This document shows positions 1-10,236 of a DNA stretch of 64,000 nucleotides, piece after piece. Within the stretch, counting starts at the first letter, position 1. Every line of letters begins with the position of its first letter. The stretch is from Stenogyne calaminthoides. Lineage: Eukaryota; Streptophyta; Magnoliopsida; Lamiales; Lamiaceae. The stretch covers positions 15,035,853 through 15,099,852 of the forward strand of contig JBBCBC010000002.1 in NCBI GenBank assembly GCA_037126765.1. Direction: 5' to 3'. Both the position numbers and the translations under genes were made by a program. Under the pieces are notes generated by a model. It had not been told where the DNA came from. It worked only from the letters and a program-made list of their open reading frames with translations, and did not search any database.

Positions 1-1295
1 GACTTATGTTCAATTTGAATGTTTCAATTACAGAGGAAATATGAAATAGAAGCAGAGGCAATTGGAATTAGGGCAGCAGAGCTCCAGCAATAGGAAAGAA
101 ATCCAGAAATTCTGCATAATGTCGTAGGCGGGAGGGGTGTTGGTCCGCAGGGAAGAAGATTTTTTTTCTTTCTTGTCTTGAAAGAAGCAGAGAAGAAGGT
201 TGTTGAAGGAAAAAGAAAGAAAAATCCCTAATTCATGAAAAATAAATTAATACATGATATTTGAAGATGTTTTGTCGAATGAGATTTCCATCGCCACATT
301 TAGGGGGTTGGATTAGGGTTTTAATGATTGTCGAATTCTAAGTTATGTGATATGTTTGATTGAGAAATTTTGATTGGTAATAGCAAAATTGATTGGTGTT
401 CTAATACATATACTAATTTGTTTTAAAAAAGGGTATATTAGTAAATAACAAAATATAATATATTGGTACAACTGGTAAAAGGTCAATACGACAGAGTACG
501 ACAATACGTGGCGTGATTTTAAACCCTGACTATTGACAGTCAGTACGACATCTTGACTGCTATAAAAAACACCCTTCTAAGTAACATAAATACAATCTAA
601 GATGTGCATGGTTTAAGCTTTAGTTATTTCAATTTTTTTATTAAATTACATATTGAAATGTCACATGGATGTCACATATTACTACAAACCAATAAAAAAA
701 TAACACATCAATACAATAAAATGTAATCTCTCATCCAAATTAACCTCAAGATGACACATCATCCAAATTAACCATAAGATGACACATCATAAAAAAAAAA
801 TTATCTATTAGTATATAGAGGGATATGAAGTTTTTGATATTTTGAAATGCTTAATTGTGGAAAAGCATCATTGTAATTTTGGTTAATTATTAAGTACTAG
901 TCTTTCAAAACAAAATAAAGTTCCTTCCAGAATAGGTATAATAAATTCTCTTTGTATTTATTACCTATATCATGGAAAATCTTTAATCACAGTACTGCTT
1001 GTCAAAAAAATATAGTAAGAAGATCAACTTTTGAGTTTGATACCATTTATTAATTGTTGAAATGATTTCCATAATTTAAATTGTGAGCGATTGGCAACAA
1101 AAAGCTTACCAATTTTTCAGATGTGCCTTTGTTAATTATTATCATACAAAAACTTAGGTGAGATAATATTATGATTTTCATTTATTGAGAGGAAGGCTAA
1201 AAATAATTATTTTGACTCATTAAGGTGAGGATGAATCAAATATGATGTAATCAGTTTAATTAAACTTTTATAGCCCATGAGAAGATGGAGAAAGC
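1..1295. other. AT-rich non-coding flank
   Basis: I see no gene here. The stretch is AT-rich with poly-purine patches and short A/T runs. The only structure noted is a perfect-length direct tandem pair of 28-bp units at 731-758 and 759-786 (unit starts TCATCCAAATTAACC), differing at two bases. Confidence 0.7.
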
Positions 1296-1616
1296 GTGGC
1301 TTCATCAAACTTCGTTCATACTTACAGTATTCGAGAGTCAACTTCTCGAGATGTGGAAACTGCCCTTCAAAGGAAAATCGCTCAAATGATCAGAGATGGA
1401 AACATCATTGATGATAATGCCATCATGCCAACATTTCAATTTGAAAGACAGGATGGTCGAATGAGGCTATGTGTTGATCTTGAGAGCCAAGAACTCGACG
1501 ATCGAGTGGTGACTGTGAATCACATCACCATATCAGAAGCTGCTCCTCCAAAAATTGAGGATGACGTGAGAATTTCCCCCATAAATGGGAAATTCTTGAA
1601 ACGCTGCTATGCGTAA
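1296..1616 (+). CDS. Unplaced reading frame of 106 codons, no ATG start
   Basis: I do not recognise this frame. It opens at a GTG and has an in-frame TGA at 1278-1280, so as it stands it has no plant start codon. It would have to be an internal or terminal exon, or a fragment of a transposon polyprotein. The composition looks like real protein (mixed charge, no low complexity), and it ends with INGKFLKRCYA before TAA. That ending recalls the carboxyl ends of some Ty3/gypsy polyproteins, but the similarity is from memory and weak. The 200 bases downstream contain two related ~30-bp segments (near 1645 and 1745, both with TATAAACTGT and CACGACAA or TACGACAA), which also suggests a repeat context. 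A translated search against plant proteins and Ty3/gypsy consensus sequences would decide. Confidence 0.3.
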   Translation: MASSNFVHTYSIRESTSRDVETALQRKIAQMIRDGNIIDDNAIMPTFQFERQDGRMRLCVDLESQELDDRVVTVNHITISEAAPPKIEDDVRISPINGKFLKRCYA

Positions 1617-2438
1617 ATCAAGCCAGTATGTTCCATAGTCCGCACGAATATAAACTGTCTACGACAAACCCACCAAGGTAAATACATGTGGTCAAATACT
1701 CTACTTTGTCTACAGTGGTTAAAGAATAGTCACTCTTGACCCGCATGAGTATAAACTGTGCACGACAACCCCCTCAAATCAAATTATGTTTCCCTTGAAC
1801 TACGTCATGAGTTGATTCTATTCAAATAGGTACATAAGGAGCTTAGAAATCCTCTAAGTTCAGTCACGATTCAATTATCTTATTTAAGTTCATAAACTTA
1901 ATAAGTGATTGAAATGAAAAAGCAACATACAAAATGATCTGATAATTTTATTTATATACATGGAGAAGGATTACATAAGGCGAAAGAAGAAAAGTGAACT
2001 AAACAAGAGGCTAAAATTCTTTGTTTGTTTCTAAAGTGTCTATACCATCTTCAAGTCTTCGATTGTAGTGAGTGTTCTCAATAAATAAGTGAGTTCCTTT
2101 GTTTAAAAATCCGTGCTCATTATTCAAAACTATCAAGTGTGATATCCCAAAAAATGTCAGTGAAATTCTTGAAGATGAAGAGAACCCTGAAGAAAGTTCA
2201 AGCAGAAAGGGGCAACTGCAAAACAAAGAAACATGGATTAAAATAAGAGGGAAAAAAAATCAAAATCAAAATGATAAAAGAAATTGCAAATACAATTCTC
2301 TCATGCGCTATTAACAGCGAGTGATATATCACGAAGGCCACATTTAAATAAGCCGAACAGCTTATTAATATATTGGGCCAATTAAATGAAAAATCCCCAA
2401 ATTTTAGTTGTTGATTGTTTTAGCTGATACGAGATAGG
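1617..2438. other. Non-coding sequence with a diverged 30-bp repeat pair
   Basis: Short frames on both strands overlap between 2011 and 2314, and neither shows a domain. Two related segments near 1645-1675 and 1745-1775 share TATAAACTGT and a CGACAA block. A motif GAACTACGTCATGAGTTGATTC follows at about 1798, resembling wording seen in Ty3/gypsy Tat-type elements. I call it possible decayed transposon sequence only. Confidence 0.35.
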
Positions 2439-2827
2439 GCCGTCGACTTCAAAAGTCGCCGATCTGAAGCCCGACTCCACCTGCCGCGATTCACTCGCTC
2501 AAATCCCGCGCGCTCTCTCCAAAAACTGGTCCCATTTGAAGCTTTTCACGCCGTCGCCTCACAGATCCGCGCACGCAAAGCCGCCAGGAGCCACACCAAT
2601 CCGAAGCCACGCCGCTGCACGGCCAAACGCCTCTCCACCACCGCCGCTGCATTCTGTATCAGTGGTATCTCCACCGCGCTCGAGCCGCTCCAAATCGCCG
2701 AGTCCGGTACCCGAAAATCTCATCTCTGCCCAAATTTTCGATGATAAGTCTGTAGTGGAAGCCATAGTAGTTGCAGTGAAATAGAGAAATTCTTTTCAAT
2801 TTGCCTTCAAGAATCTGTACGAAAAAC
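2439..2827. other. GC-rich patch next to the MULE insertion, gene-like but unassigned
   Basis: The region is much more GC-rich than its AT-rich surroundings. Both strands have open frames: a proline/serine-rich one on plus (2536-2784, 82 codons) and on minus a 68-codon frame (2559-2765) whose ATG sits in a good plant context (ACTATGGCTTCC). The two overlap, so at most one is real. The patch ends just before the 8-bp target duplication of the MULE at 2828-2835, so the element may have landed in or just 5' of a gene's first exon. No domain is visible, and a random GC-rich island is equally possible. Confidence 0.3.
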
Positions 2828-2835
2828 AGAGAACA
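2828..2835. repeat. MULE target-site duplication, left copy
   Basis: AGAGAACA lies directly outside the left terminal inverted repeat and is repeated exactly at 8908-8915. Confidence 0.9.
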
Positions 2836-2941
2836 GAGTTTTTTGTGTTTTTGGCCCACGAACCACGCAATATTTTAACCGGAGGACCACCTATCTATTA
2901 TTCAGAGTCCTGTAAGATTTTTGTTTTTCAATTTTGGTCCC
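2836..2941 (+). repeat. MULE terminal inverted repeat, left
   Basis: It begins GAGTTTTTTGTGTTTTTGG and matches the reverse complement of 8801-8907 with scattered mismatches and small indels. Similarity fades after the GGTCCC near 2940. Confidence 0.85.
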
Positions 2942-3395
2942 GGCATGGCGATAATCGTTAAATTAAGCTTGCAGATTTGATGCCAAACGTTATGAGGCGT
3001 AATTAATCAAGCATTTAAAATTTAACCAACTTCAACTACTTGCACATATAGTCCCATAGGTTCAGTAACATATTTAATACAAAATTAACTACTTAACCTA
3101 CACTAACCACTTACATATATAGTCCCATAGGTTCAGTATTCTTGCCTCAATAATTTTTTGGCACCATTTGCTCAACCAATAAGATTTTTGGCAAATTACT
3201 TTCACCTTTAGTCCCATAAATTAGAAAATTGTCAAAAATTGGTGGGAAAAATTTACTTTCACCCCAATCCCTAATCTGATGGCTAGTATATATATATATA
3301 TCTATTCCATACATTCAACACAATACATTGAAGAAAAAAAAGCACAACACATCCAACACAAAATCCAAATCCAAAAACACCTTAACACACACACC

Positions 3396-3765
3396 ATGTC
3401 TTCTACATCTTCCACTCGAATTCGACACAACCTTGTTTGCTATTGTGGAAAAAGCTTGTCGTCGTCGACGTTTTCGAAGCCTAGAAGTAGAGGAATGTTA
3501 TTTCATAATGCTTGTCCGACTCCTAAGTGGAGGTGGTGGATGTGATTTCTTTATGTGGGCTGATGATAACACTAAGGGGGTTGTTGACAAGAACGATGTC
3601 CAAGGTGAAGACACCGACACTACGATGACTGAGGAGATGAAGAATCTGGTATTTGAAATCAAGGTTCTCACTGGAGCAATCAAGGAACTACTGAAATTGA
3701 TAAAAATGATTTTGATTGTACTATTTTTCATTCTTGCATCTAGGACTTTACAGTGGTTTGGTTAG
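3396..3765 (+). pseudogene. GRF-type zinc-finger protein with C-terminal hydrophobic segment, frameshifted
   Basis: This is a small protein of the plant zf-GRF type, a zinc-binding fold thought to bind nucleic acid. The ATG at 3396 opens a frame with VCYCGKSL and then a cysteine in HNACP. The frame then shifts by one base around 3518-3530, and the next frame supplies the rest of the motif (GGGGCDFFMWADD, a Cys followed by the FF-x-W signature). A charged helix (TEEMKNLVFEIKVLTGAIKELLK) and a hydrophobic end (MILIVLFFILASRTL, possible membrane anchor) follow, stop at 3763-3765. Cys-x-Cys, Cys and Cys ligands are all visible across the two frames. GRF domain plus short coiled coil plus terminal hydrophobic helix is an arrangement common in plant genomes around MULEs. 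Within this MULE it sits opposite the transposase, in a position comparable to a second Mutator gene, but I see no homology to mudrB. The frameshift may be real or a sequencing error. Confidence 0.7.
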
Positions 3766-4362
3766 TGTGAGTTCTAGTATTAATATCCTATCTAATGTAA
3801 TGTCCTGAAGCTATCTAATGTAATGTCCTATTTGTAATGTTCTAATGCTATCTAATGCAATGCAATCTTTTGTCCATGTTTTATGCTAACCTACTGATCA
3901 ACCAAACCAGTTTGCACAAAACCAAAATATCAGATTTGCACAACCAAGCCAGATTATGCTAACCTACTGATCAACCAAACGAATTTGCACAATGAAAACC
4001 AAAATATAAGCATCAGTCTGAAGTACCATCAGATTTGCACAAAACTGATATCATAGTAAGCACAAAATGCACAAAATATGCCATCAATCTGATATCACCA
4101 ATAAATTTCACAACATCAATAGCAAAATATGCTAATGCATAGCAAAATATACCATCAATTTCACAACTGATTGTAGCAAAATGATACCCACATAGTATTT
4201 TCCAAAATATACCACCAATCTTAAGCCACCAAATCGTCGAGGAGAATATAAGCACACAAGTTTATTTTTTAAGTATACTTAACAAAGACAATGAGATTGT
4301 AATGGCTTAATGACAAAAAACTATCCCCAAACCTACCACTAACTAACCTCCCCAACTATCAT
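3766..4362. other. MULE intergenic spacer between convergent genes
   Basis: The stretch is non-coding and holds short internal repeats. CTATCTAATG/TAATGTCCT units recur between 3785 and 3865, and a CTGATCAACCAAAC-[CG]A block recurs at about 3893 and 3966. It probably contains the 3' ends of both converging MULE transcripts. Confidence 0.5.
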
Positions 4363-7300
4363 CTACTTCTTTTTATTTTTTCCTTTCTTTGACATAGCAG
4401 CTTTTGTGAGACTGGATTGTGTTACAAACTTCTTACCTCCAATTGTTGTGACTCTCATACCATCCTCATCAGCCTCTGTTGAACCTCCCACATATGGACC
4501 CTCCTCTCCTCCAATGTACATATTGGGAAAAAATACAGCAGAACTCTGAACCTATGAATGAAGCAAGAACAACAAGAACTTGTTATTAACATTCAATATG
4601 AACCCACGAATCTATGAATTAAATTAAATAAAAGCTAATTTTGCTTACTGAGGCATCCCTCTGTGACGGTCCTCCTCCAATAAAGCTGTTGGGAGCAAAT
4701 GCATTATGTGTGTCACCATCAGTAGCTGCACTCATTGAAGATTCTCCAACTGACAAGGAATTTTTTTTCTTTTTCTTTGATACAACAACTAATTTTGCCC
4801 TGTCTTTCCTTGTGGTGGCCCTTTTCATCAGAGGAACCTCCTACACATGGAGTAAATTATGTACAAAAACAGAATTCATAAGTTATGTACAAAAACAAAA
4901 TTCATAACTTATGTACAAAAACAGAATTCATAAGTTAACTTACATTTGGATTGTCATCTTGTGTGTTTTGGGTCATTGGTGGAATATCTTCAACTTGGGT
5001 CATTTCTTCAGCCACCATCTTCCTCATTTTACAACCCTTCTTGTTATGCCAAGTTTCGTTACAGAATGAACATTTGACTTTGTAACTCTGTCTAGGCATA
5101 GATTGACCACCATTCGTTTGATTGTTCTCTTCTTGTTCACCAGCACTCTGTCTTCTCTTTCTTGCAGGCCTACCAACTTTTCTCTTTCCAAACTTAGGAG
5201 GTAAGGGGGGTATGTAGCCAGTTTTCTTCCATAACTCCTCGTCATTCATGGGGGGAACAGAGTGAGAATACACCTGATAGTACACCTCAACAGAATAACA
5301 CTTGTGTACATAATCCTCTACATCTTCCCCTTGACAACAGATTGCACTGATAGCATGCTTGCATGGGATTCCACTGACATCCCACTCCCTACAGTCACAG
5401 TTGTGTCCCTTCAAGTCAACAACATACCTTGTACCATCAAATCCTGATACTTCATAGCTATGATCAGATGACTTTACTGACTGGCAAACCCTTGATGCCT
5501 CCCTCCTCTGCTATAATTTTTTGTATCTTGCCACACACCTTTCTCCCTTCCCATTTGCTCTCACATCTTTCTCTCTTGTCTTGGATTCTTGTCATTATGT
5601 ACTCCCTGATCCACTCCAACATTGTCAGAATTGGTTTATCTCTTGCCTCTAGAATGCATGCATTGTACACCTCACACATGTTGTTCACTAGTGTGTCACA
5701 CTTGGATTCTGGGGAGAAGTGTGATCTTGACCACTGTGAAGGAGGCTTATCACCAAGCCACTCTAGGCATCTTATGTCTTTCAGCCCTATCCTCCTTATT
5801 TCTCACTGAAAAGAAGCTGCTCCCCAGAGGATTTTTCTGAACTCATCACCTCTGCAGCCAGCCCTCTTCATGTTCCCATGCAGATGTCTTACACAAAATC
5901 TATTGTGTACATTGGGCAATACCCTCTCAAATACGAGGATCAAGCATTTTTGCTTATCGGAACATGAAGATGAAGCTACCCTCCCCGATCACCTATGAAA
6001 TCCTCCTTCAACGGTTCAAGAACCACTCCCATTCTCTCTAGTCTCACTTCCAACCTTTGCATATGATAGAATGTATGGGTCATTGTTAGGGTCCATACCA
6101 AGCTAAAGTGAGAAGTACTCCACCTAAACTCCCTTTCAAGTGACAACCATCAACCCCTATCCATGGCCTCAAACCGCATTTGAAACCTCTCTTACAAGCA
6201 TTCAAACAAATGTAAAATTTGTTGAATAGTGTAGTGCCATCAACGCTCCCCTCGGTCCTTACAATGATTGTTGATCCGGGGTTGCTTTCAAGCAAACTCG
6301 AGCATAGTCCCACAATTTCCCATATTTTTAAGACTATCACCTTCAATGCTTTTCAGTGCTTTGTTCTTGGCTCTGTATGCCTGAGTATTTGAGATATAAA
6401 CTCCCAATTCAAGCATTGCCTTCTTCTTGAAAGGTCTAGCCCTCTTGCCTGGATCACACCTCCACTCATTTTCAAAAGTATTTGCCAACCAGGATGAGTT
6501 GACATTCTTCACATGATAGGACCTTGCACAAGTATGTGATGAGTTGTAGTGTCTGATCTGGTAGTTTTCTTCATCCTTCACCTTAAGTGCATTTATTCCC
6601 CAATCACAACCCTCAACTTTACACCTTGCTTCCTCCTACCATCATTCTTTTGAAAGAATAGGGATCTTCCAGTCCTCACACCATGGTTATTCACAGCTTC
6701 TTTGAACAAATTCTTAGTAGGAAATATCTGTTCAAGAAAGAAGATAGGCTTAGTAACTTGAGATGGCTTGAAAACATAGGATCTATCAATCAATGTGTTC
6801 ATTTTCCCCTCTTCATTTTCATCCACACTATCCAAGTCTTCATCATCAATCAATTCTTCTTCTTCTATGCTGTCATCTTCAGATTTTTCTTTCTCACTTA
6901 TCTCGTCTCCCAACTTCAAACCTGCCCACTCAACTTCACCATCCATGTTTTCATCAAAGATTATATCATCTAGTAGTCTTTCTCCACTTGATATTGAACC
7001 ACTGAAATCACTATCACTCTCACAATCAGGGACTAAGTCATCTTCAGTGACAACTACTTGCTTGCCCTGACTATTCCTCTTTAGCTTCTGAGGAACTAAG
7101 TCATCTTCAGGCTCTTCCTCTTCAGGCATCCAAAAATCATCATCATTTTCCATTAGTTGATCTTGATTTGGAGCAACTTCAGGTTCTTCCTGTTGAGGAT
7201 TTGGAGCCTCTTTAGGTTGTTTATCTTCAGGTTCTTCCTCTCTAGACTTCCATGAATTTATCTTCCAAAAATCATCATCATCTTCAGGATTTGGAGCCTC

Positions 7301-8085
7301 TTCAGTCTAATTTGGAGCCACCTCAGCAACAACCTCAACCTCAGCATTGTTAGCATGGTTTGGAGTCTCTTCAGTCTGATTTGGAGCCACCTCAGTGACA
7401 ACTTCAGCATGGTCAACATGGTTTGGAGCCTCTTCAGTATGACTTGGAGCCACCTCAAACAGTTGATTGTCCTCTTCTTCCTCAATTTCAAACATATTTG
7501 CTCCCTCCTCATACTCATTCTCCTCTTGTACTTGTACCTCAGCAATAAGTTCACCATCCTTCATCACATCCTTCACCACCTCCACTTGAATTTCAGTAAA
7601 CTGTCTAAGATCCTTCTCAACAGCTAATAACATTCCTGGTGGTTTAGGTATTTTTACATAATCATTTTTCAATTTCAGTAACTCATCCTCAGTGTAAAAC
7701 TCTACCTCTCCTCATACCTTATCTTCACTTACAGTTGGGATCTCTGGTGGTTTATCTGACTCCAACCACAATGTTACTTCTTTCTTCTTATTGCCATTAA
7801 AACACTTATATATATATATATATATATATCCTCCTGACTCTCAACTAAATGAATTGTATCATCCTTCCACCTCCCATAACATACTTTCTTACCTAGATAT
7901 CCTAATTGTTCACACAGTTTATCTAGATATCCTATAATGCAGTTAAAACGCTCCACAAAGTCAAACAAACTCACTGTGCCTCCACTGTACTGAAATGGTT
8001 CTTCATCTTTTTTCTTTCCACCATGGTACACTTTGAGTGTGTAGAAGCCTAATAAGAATGACTTTTGAGCTGAAACAGTAACCAT
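4363..8085 (-). pseudogene. MuDR/MURA-like MULE transposase, multi-piece and degraded
   Basis: The transposase would catalyse cut-and-paste movement of the MULE. Reading down the minus strand: a PB1-like N-terminal domain seen in plant MULE proteins (7774-8085; VYHGGKK, SGGTVSLFD, CYGRWKDDTIHLVES). An acidic linker with 15-25 residue repeats of the form EVAPNxTEExPNH follows (7307-7672), then a second acidic block and MuDR DNA-binding start (6593-7153; NHGVRTGRSLFFQKNDGRRK). Next come the conserved SSHTCARSYHVKN...SWLA block (6288-6581), the DDE-domain entry GVDGCHLKG with the first catalytic Asp (6086-6346), and NNMCEVYNACILEARDKPI (5464-5688). The SWIM zinc finger CDCREW...CKHAISAI follows, then a CCHC-like CSFCNETWHNKKGC (4935-5414). 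The C-terminal exons run at about 4619-4828 and 4363-4552, the last ending at TAG 4363-4365 after an AG splice acceptor. Between 5700 and 6085 the catalytic domain is broken by stops and shifts, so no active enzyme can be read. A (TA)n microsatellite sits in the N-terminal piece near 7808-7830. Confidence 0.85.
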
Positions 8086-8800
8086 AATTCAAATCATTAT
8101 AATGGAAAAAAAAAAAAAAAAAAAAAGAACCTTAATAAATTATTGAAAAATCGAAAAAACCCTAAACCTTAATATCGAACCTAAGTGAAAATGAAAACCC
8201 CAACAATGCGATATCACTATCGAATAAATTTGAAAATCAACCCTAAATAGTGAAAACACCAACAACCTTTATGTCGAACAAAATCTAACCCTAAACCCTA
8301 ATAAATGATGAAAATCGAAAGCCCAACATCTTGTTATCACTATAATCGAACACCCAACACAACATCCCCAAAATCTTTGAATAAGAATAAAAAAACTCGA
8401 CATAGATACTTACCATAATCCACCACTCCACATTTAACATAACTCTTCCTTCGCAACATTGAAACGACGAATGTGACCAATAAAGCCCGACGATGCCTCA
8501 GCTCGACCGGCGGGAGGTGGCGATTTCAGGGTTTAGGACGATTTTTGGGTTCTGCCGATTTTTTCTCTTTTTTTCTCTCATAAACCGACGAACACCAACT
8601 ACTGTGTGTTTTGTGTGTGTGTTTTTATTAGTTTTAAATGTTATTTTCGTTTAGTTTAAGTTCTACAGATTAATTAATGAGTTAAGACAAATTAATCCCT
8701 AAAGACAATTAATTATAGGTTAACGGTCTCCGTTTCGTGCTTAACGAGCTCCCGTCAAGAGCCGTCTATTTTTGGGACTAAAAATGCAATAGTAGTTAAA
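8086..8800. other. MULE internal 5' region of the transposase gene
   Basis: I see no coding sequence. The stretch holds a 23-base A run (about 8104-8126), CCCTAAACC-type repeats around 8160-8300, and a GC-richer block at 8455-8545. As the minus-strand transposase begins at 8085, this should contain its promoter and leader, but no single element can be assigned. Confidence 0.45.
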
Positions 8801-8907
8801 CGGTGGGACCAAATAAGACAAAAAAATCTTACAGGACTACCTCTGCAATAGGTGGTCCTCCGGTTAAAACATTGCGTGGTTCGTGGGACCAAAAACGCAA
8901 AAAACTC
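8801..8907 (-). repeat. MULE terminal inverted repeat, right
   Basis: Read on the minus strand it begins GAGTTTTTTGCGTTTTTGG and pairs with 2836-2941. The inner boundary is approximate. Confidence 0.85.
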
Positions 8908-8915
8908 AGAGAACA
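8908..8915. repeat. MULE target-site duplication, right copy
   Basis: AGAGAACA lies directly outside the right terminal inverted repeat and is identical to 2828-2835. Confidence 0.9.
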
Positions 8916-9455
8916 AGCAAAAGTGATGAAGAAAATAAAAGAAATAAGAAATTACCAATGAAAATCTTTGATGATGGTTGCCCTTTAATGAGAAGAAAGC
9001 CCTCGATCCTGCAAATTTGTTCAGAAAAGGAACAAGAAAAGGAGTACGTATGTGCTGCAAATTCTCGCCTCTCCGGTGCTGCTTCTTGCTGGATGGATGA
9101 AAAGAAAAACATATTGTCCCTATTTATAAGAAAAATTAGGTTGCAATAAGAAAGGAAATCACATCAAAGAAGGAATTGATTTTCTTGCAGCAGGAGAGGA
9201 CTTCATCCCTTTGGAAAGAAAATCTCGAAAAAGAAAGAAAAGAAATTTACAGGAAATTGGAAAATATTTCATCACAATTGGAAAGAAAATCCAGCAAGAA
9301 ATAAAATTAGGCCAAGTTACTATCAAGGAAAGGAATTGGGCTCGGGCCTATCAAATAAATCCTTCAAAACAAAATAAATCAGATTTAATTGGACTTGTTC
9401 AATTCTTCAAATCCAAATGCAAATGAAGAAATTGAAATAAATTTCATGCCCTATT
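8916..9455. other. A-rich flank right of the MULE, no gene recognised
   Basis: The strand is purine-rich (many AAGAAA and GGAAAG runs) with small overlapping frames on both strands that show no domain. It is the direct continuation, across the MULE insertion, of the sequence ending at 2835. Confidence 0.5.
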
Positions 9456-9590
9456 CACTCCAAGTCCAGAAATGACCGTGAATAAATTTAGTGATTCGTT
9501 CATTCCAAGTTCAGAAATGATCGTGAATAAATCTAATCTTTCGTTCGCTCCAAGTCCATAAATGACCGTGAATAAATTTTGTTCTTCGTT
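9456..9590. repeat. Tandem repeat, three 45-bp units
   Basis: Units start at 9456, 9501 and 9546, each of the form CACTCCAAGTCCAGAAATGA then CCGTGAATAAAT and ending TTCGTT, with several substitutions between units. A diverged fourth unit start at 9591 leads into the longer duplication that follows. Confidence 0.85.
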
Positions 9591-9917
9591 CACTCTAAGT
9601 CCAGAAAAAGCCGTGAACAAACCACGAGGGGGATTTGTAAGCAAATTAAAACTGCACCCAATTGAAAAGCGACACGTGGAAATTACGTGTTAATTAAATT
9701 TATTGTTGGGAATATAAATAAAGTCAATTCCTAAAATAAATTAATTTTGTGTTTTGTTCACTTCAAGTCCAGAAACAACCGTGAATCAACCATGAGGGGG
9801 CATTTGTAAGAAAATTAAATCTGCACCCAATTGAAAAGCGACACGTGGAAATTACGTGTTAATTAAATTTATTGTTGGAAATATAAATAAAGTCAATTCC
9901 TAAAATAAATTAATTAA
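9591..9917. repeat. Tandem duplication, two units of about 165 bp
   Basis: Units start at 9591 and 9759 with CAC[TC][CT]..AAGTCCAGAAA. Both contain GGGG[GC]ATTTGTAAG, TGCACCCAATTGAAAAGCGA, CACGTGGAAATTACGTG and AAATAAAGTCAATTCC. They are highly similar except at their first 40 bases. The CACGTG in each is a G-box-like palindrome, but no promoter role can be shown. Confidence 0.85.
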
Positions 9918-9980
9918 TGACATCATCGACCCATTAAATTAATTAGGCCCAGTTAAAGCCACACAACCTAATAAATCGTA

Positions 9981-10236
9981 TTGGACCTCTAAAGTCCAAT
10001 AAATGAAGATTGGGTCTCGAAAGTCTAATAAGTCAAGATCGGGCCTCTAAGGTTCGATAAGTAAAGTTGGGCCCCGAAAGTTCAATAAATCAAATTGGGT
10101 CTCTAAAGTTCAATAAGTGAAGATTGGGTCTCTAAAATCTAATAAGTGAAGATTGGGCATCGAAAGTCCAATAAATGAAGTTGGGCCTCTGAAGTCCATT
10201 AAATCAAGTTGGGCCTCTGAAAGTTCAACAAAACAA
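9981..10236. repeat. Minisatellite, about nine units of 28-29 bp
   Basis: The consensus is TTGGGCCTCTAAAGTCCAAT followed by AAATGAAG[AT]. Nine successive units differ at several positions each. The array lies downstream of the 165-bp duplication and upstream of a sequence with ACCTATCAATAGAGG and CATTCATTTTTCCACACACA. Confidence 0.8.

Larger units (their letters stand above)
2836..8907 (-). mobile_element. Mutator-like DNA transposon (MULE), about 6.07 kb, decayed autonomous type
   Basis: The ends are inverted repeats of about 105 bp: 2836-2941 and roughly 8801-8907. Both read inwards from GAGTTTTTTG, with GTTTTTGG and the shared blocks CCCACGAACCACGCAAT, TTTTAACCGGAGGACCACC and TCCTGTAAGATTTTT. 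The element is flanked by a perfect 8-bp duplication AGAGAACA at 2828-2835 and 8908-8915, within the 8-11 bp size known for Mutator superfamily insertions. Inside, the minus strand carries a MuDR/MURA-like transposase in broken pieces (4363-8085) and the plus strand a small GRF zinc-finger gene (3396-3765), so the two genes converge. The intact TSD and readable TIRs point to a fairly recent insertion, whereas the broken transposase means it is not autonomous as sequenced. Confidence 0.92.

Noticed and set aside
2011..2314. Opposed 71-codon frames on both strands
   Set aside because: They overlap in antisense, have no domain and atypical composition; likely chance.
6683..7070. Plus-strand Ser/Phe-rich frames
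   Set aside because: Antisense shadows of the acidic transposase linker on minus.
7258..7557. Arg/Leu-rich minus-strand repeat protein
   Set aside because: Alternate-frame reading of the EVAPN repeat coding segment; no independent support.
7808..7830. (TA)n tract as a possible promoter
   Set aside because: A plain microsatellite inside the transposase N-terminal region.
9444..9644. Minus-strand frame with repeated NLFTVISGLG peptides
   Set aside because: It is an effect of the 45-bp tandem repeat, which is a multiple of three; no start context or homology.
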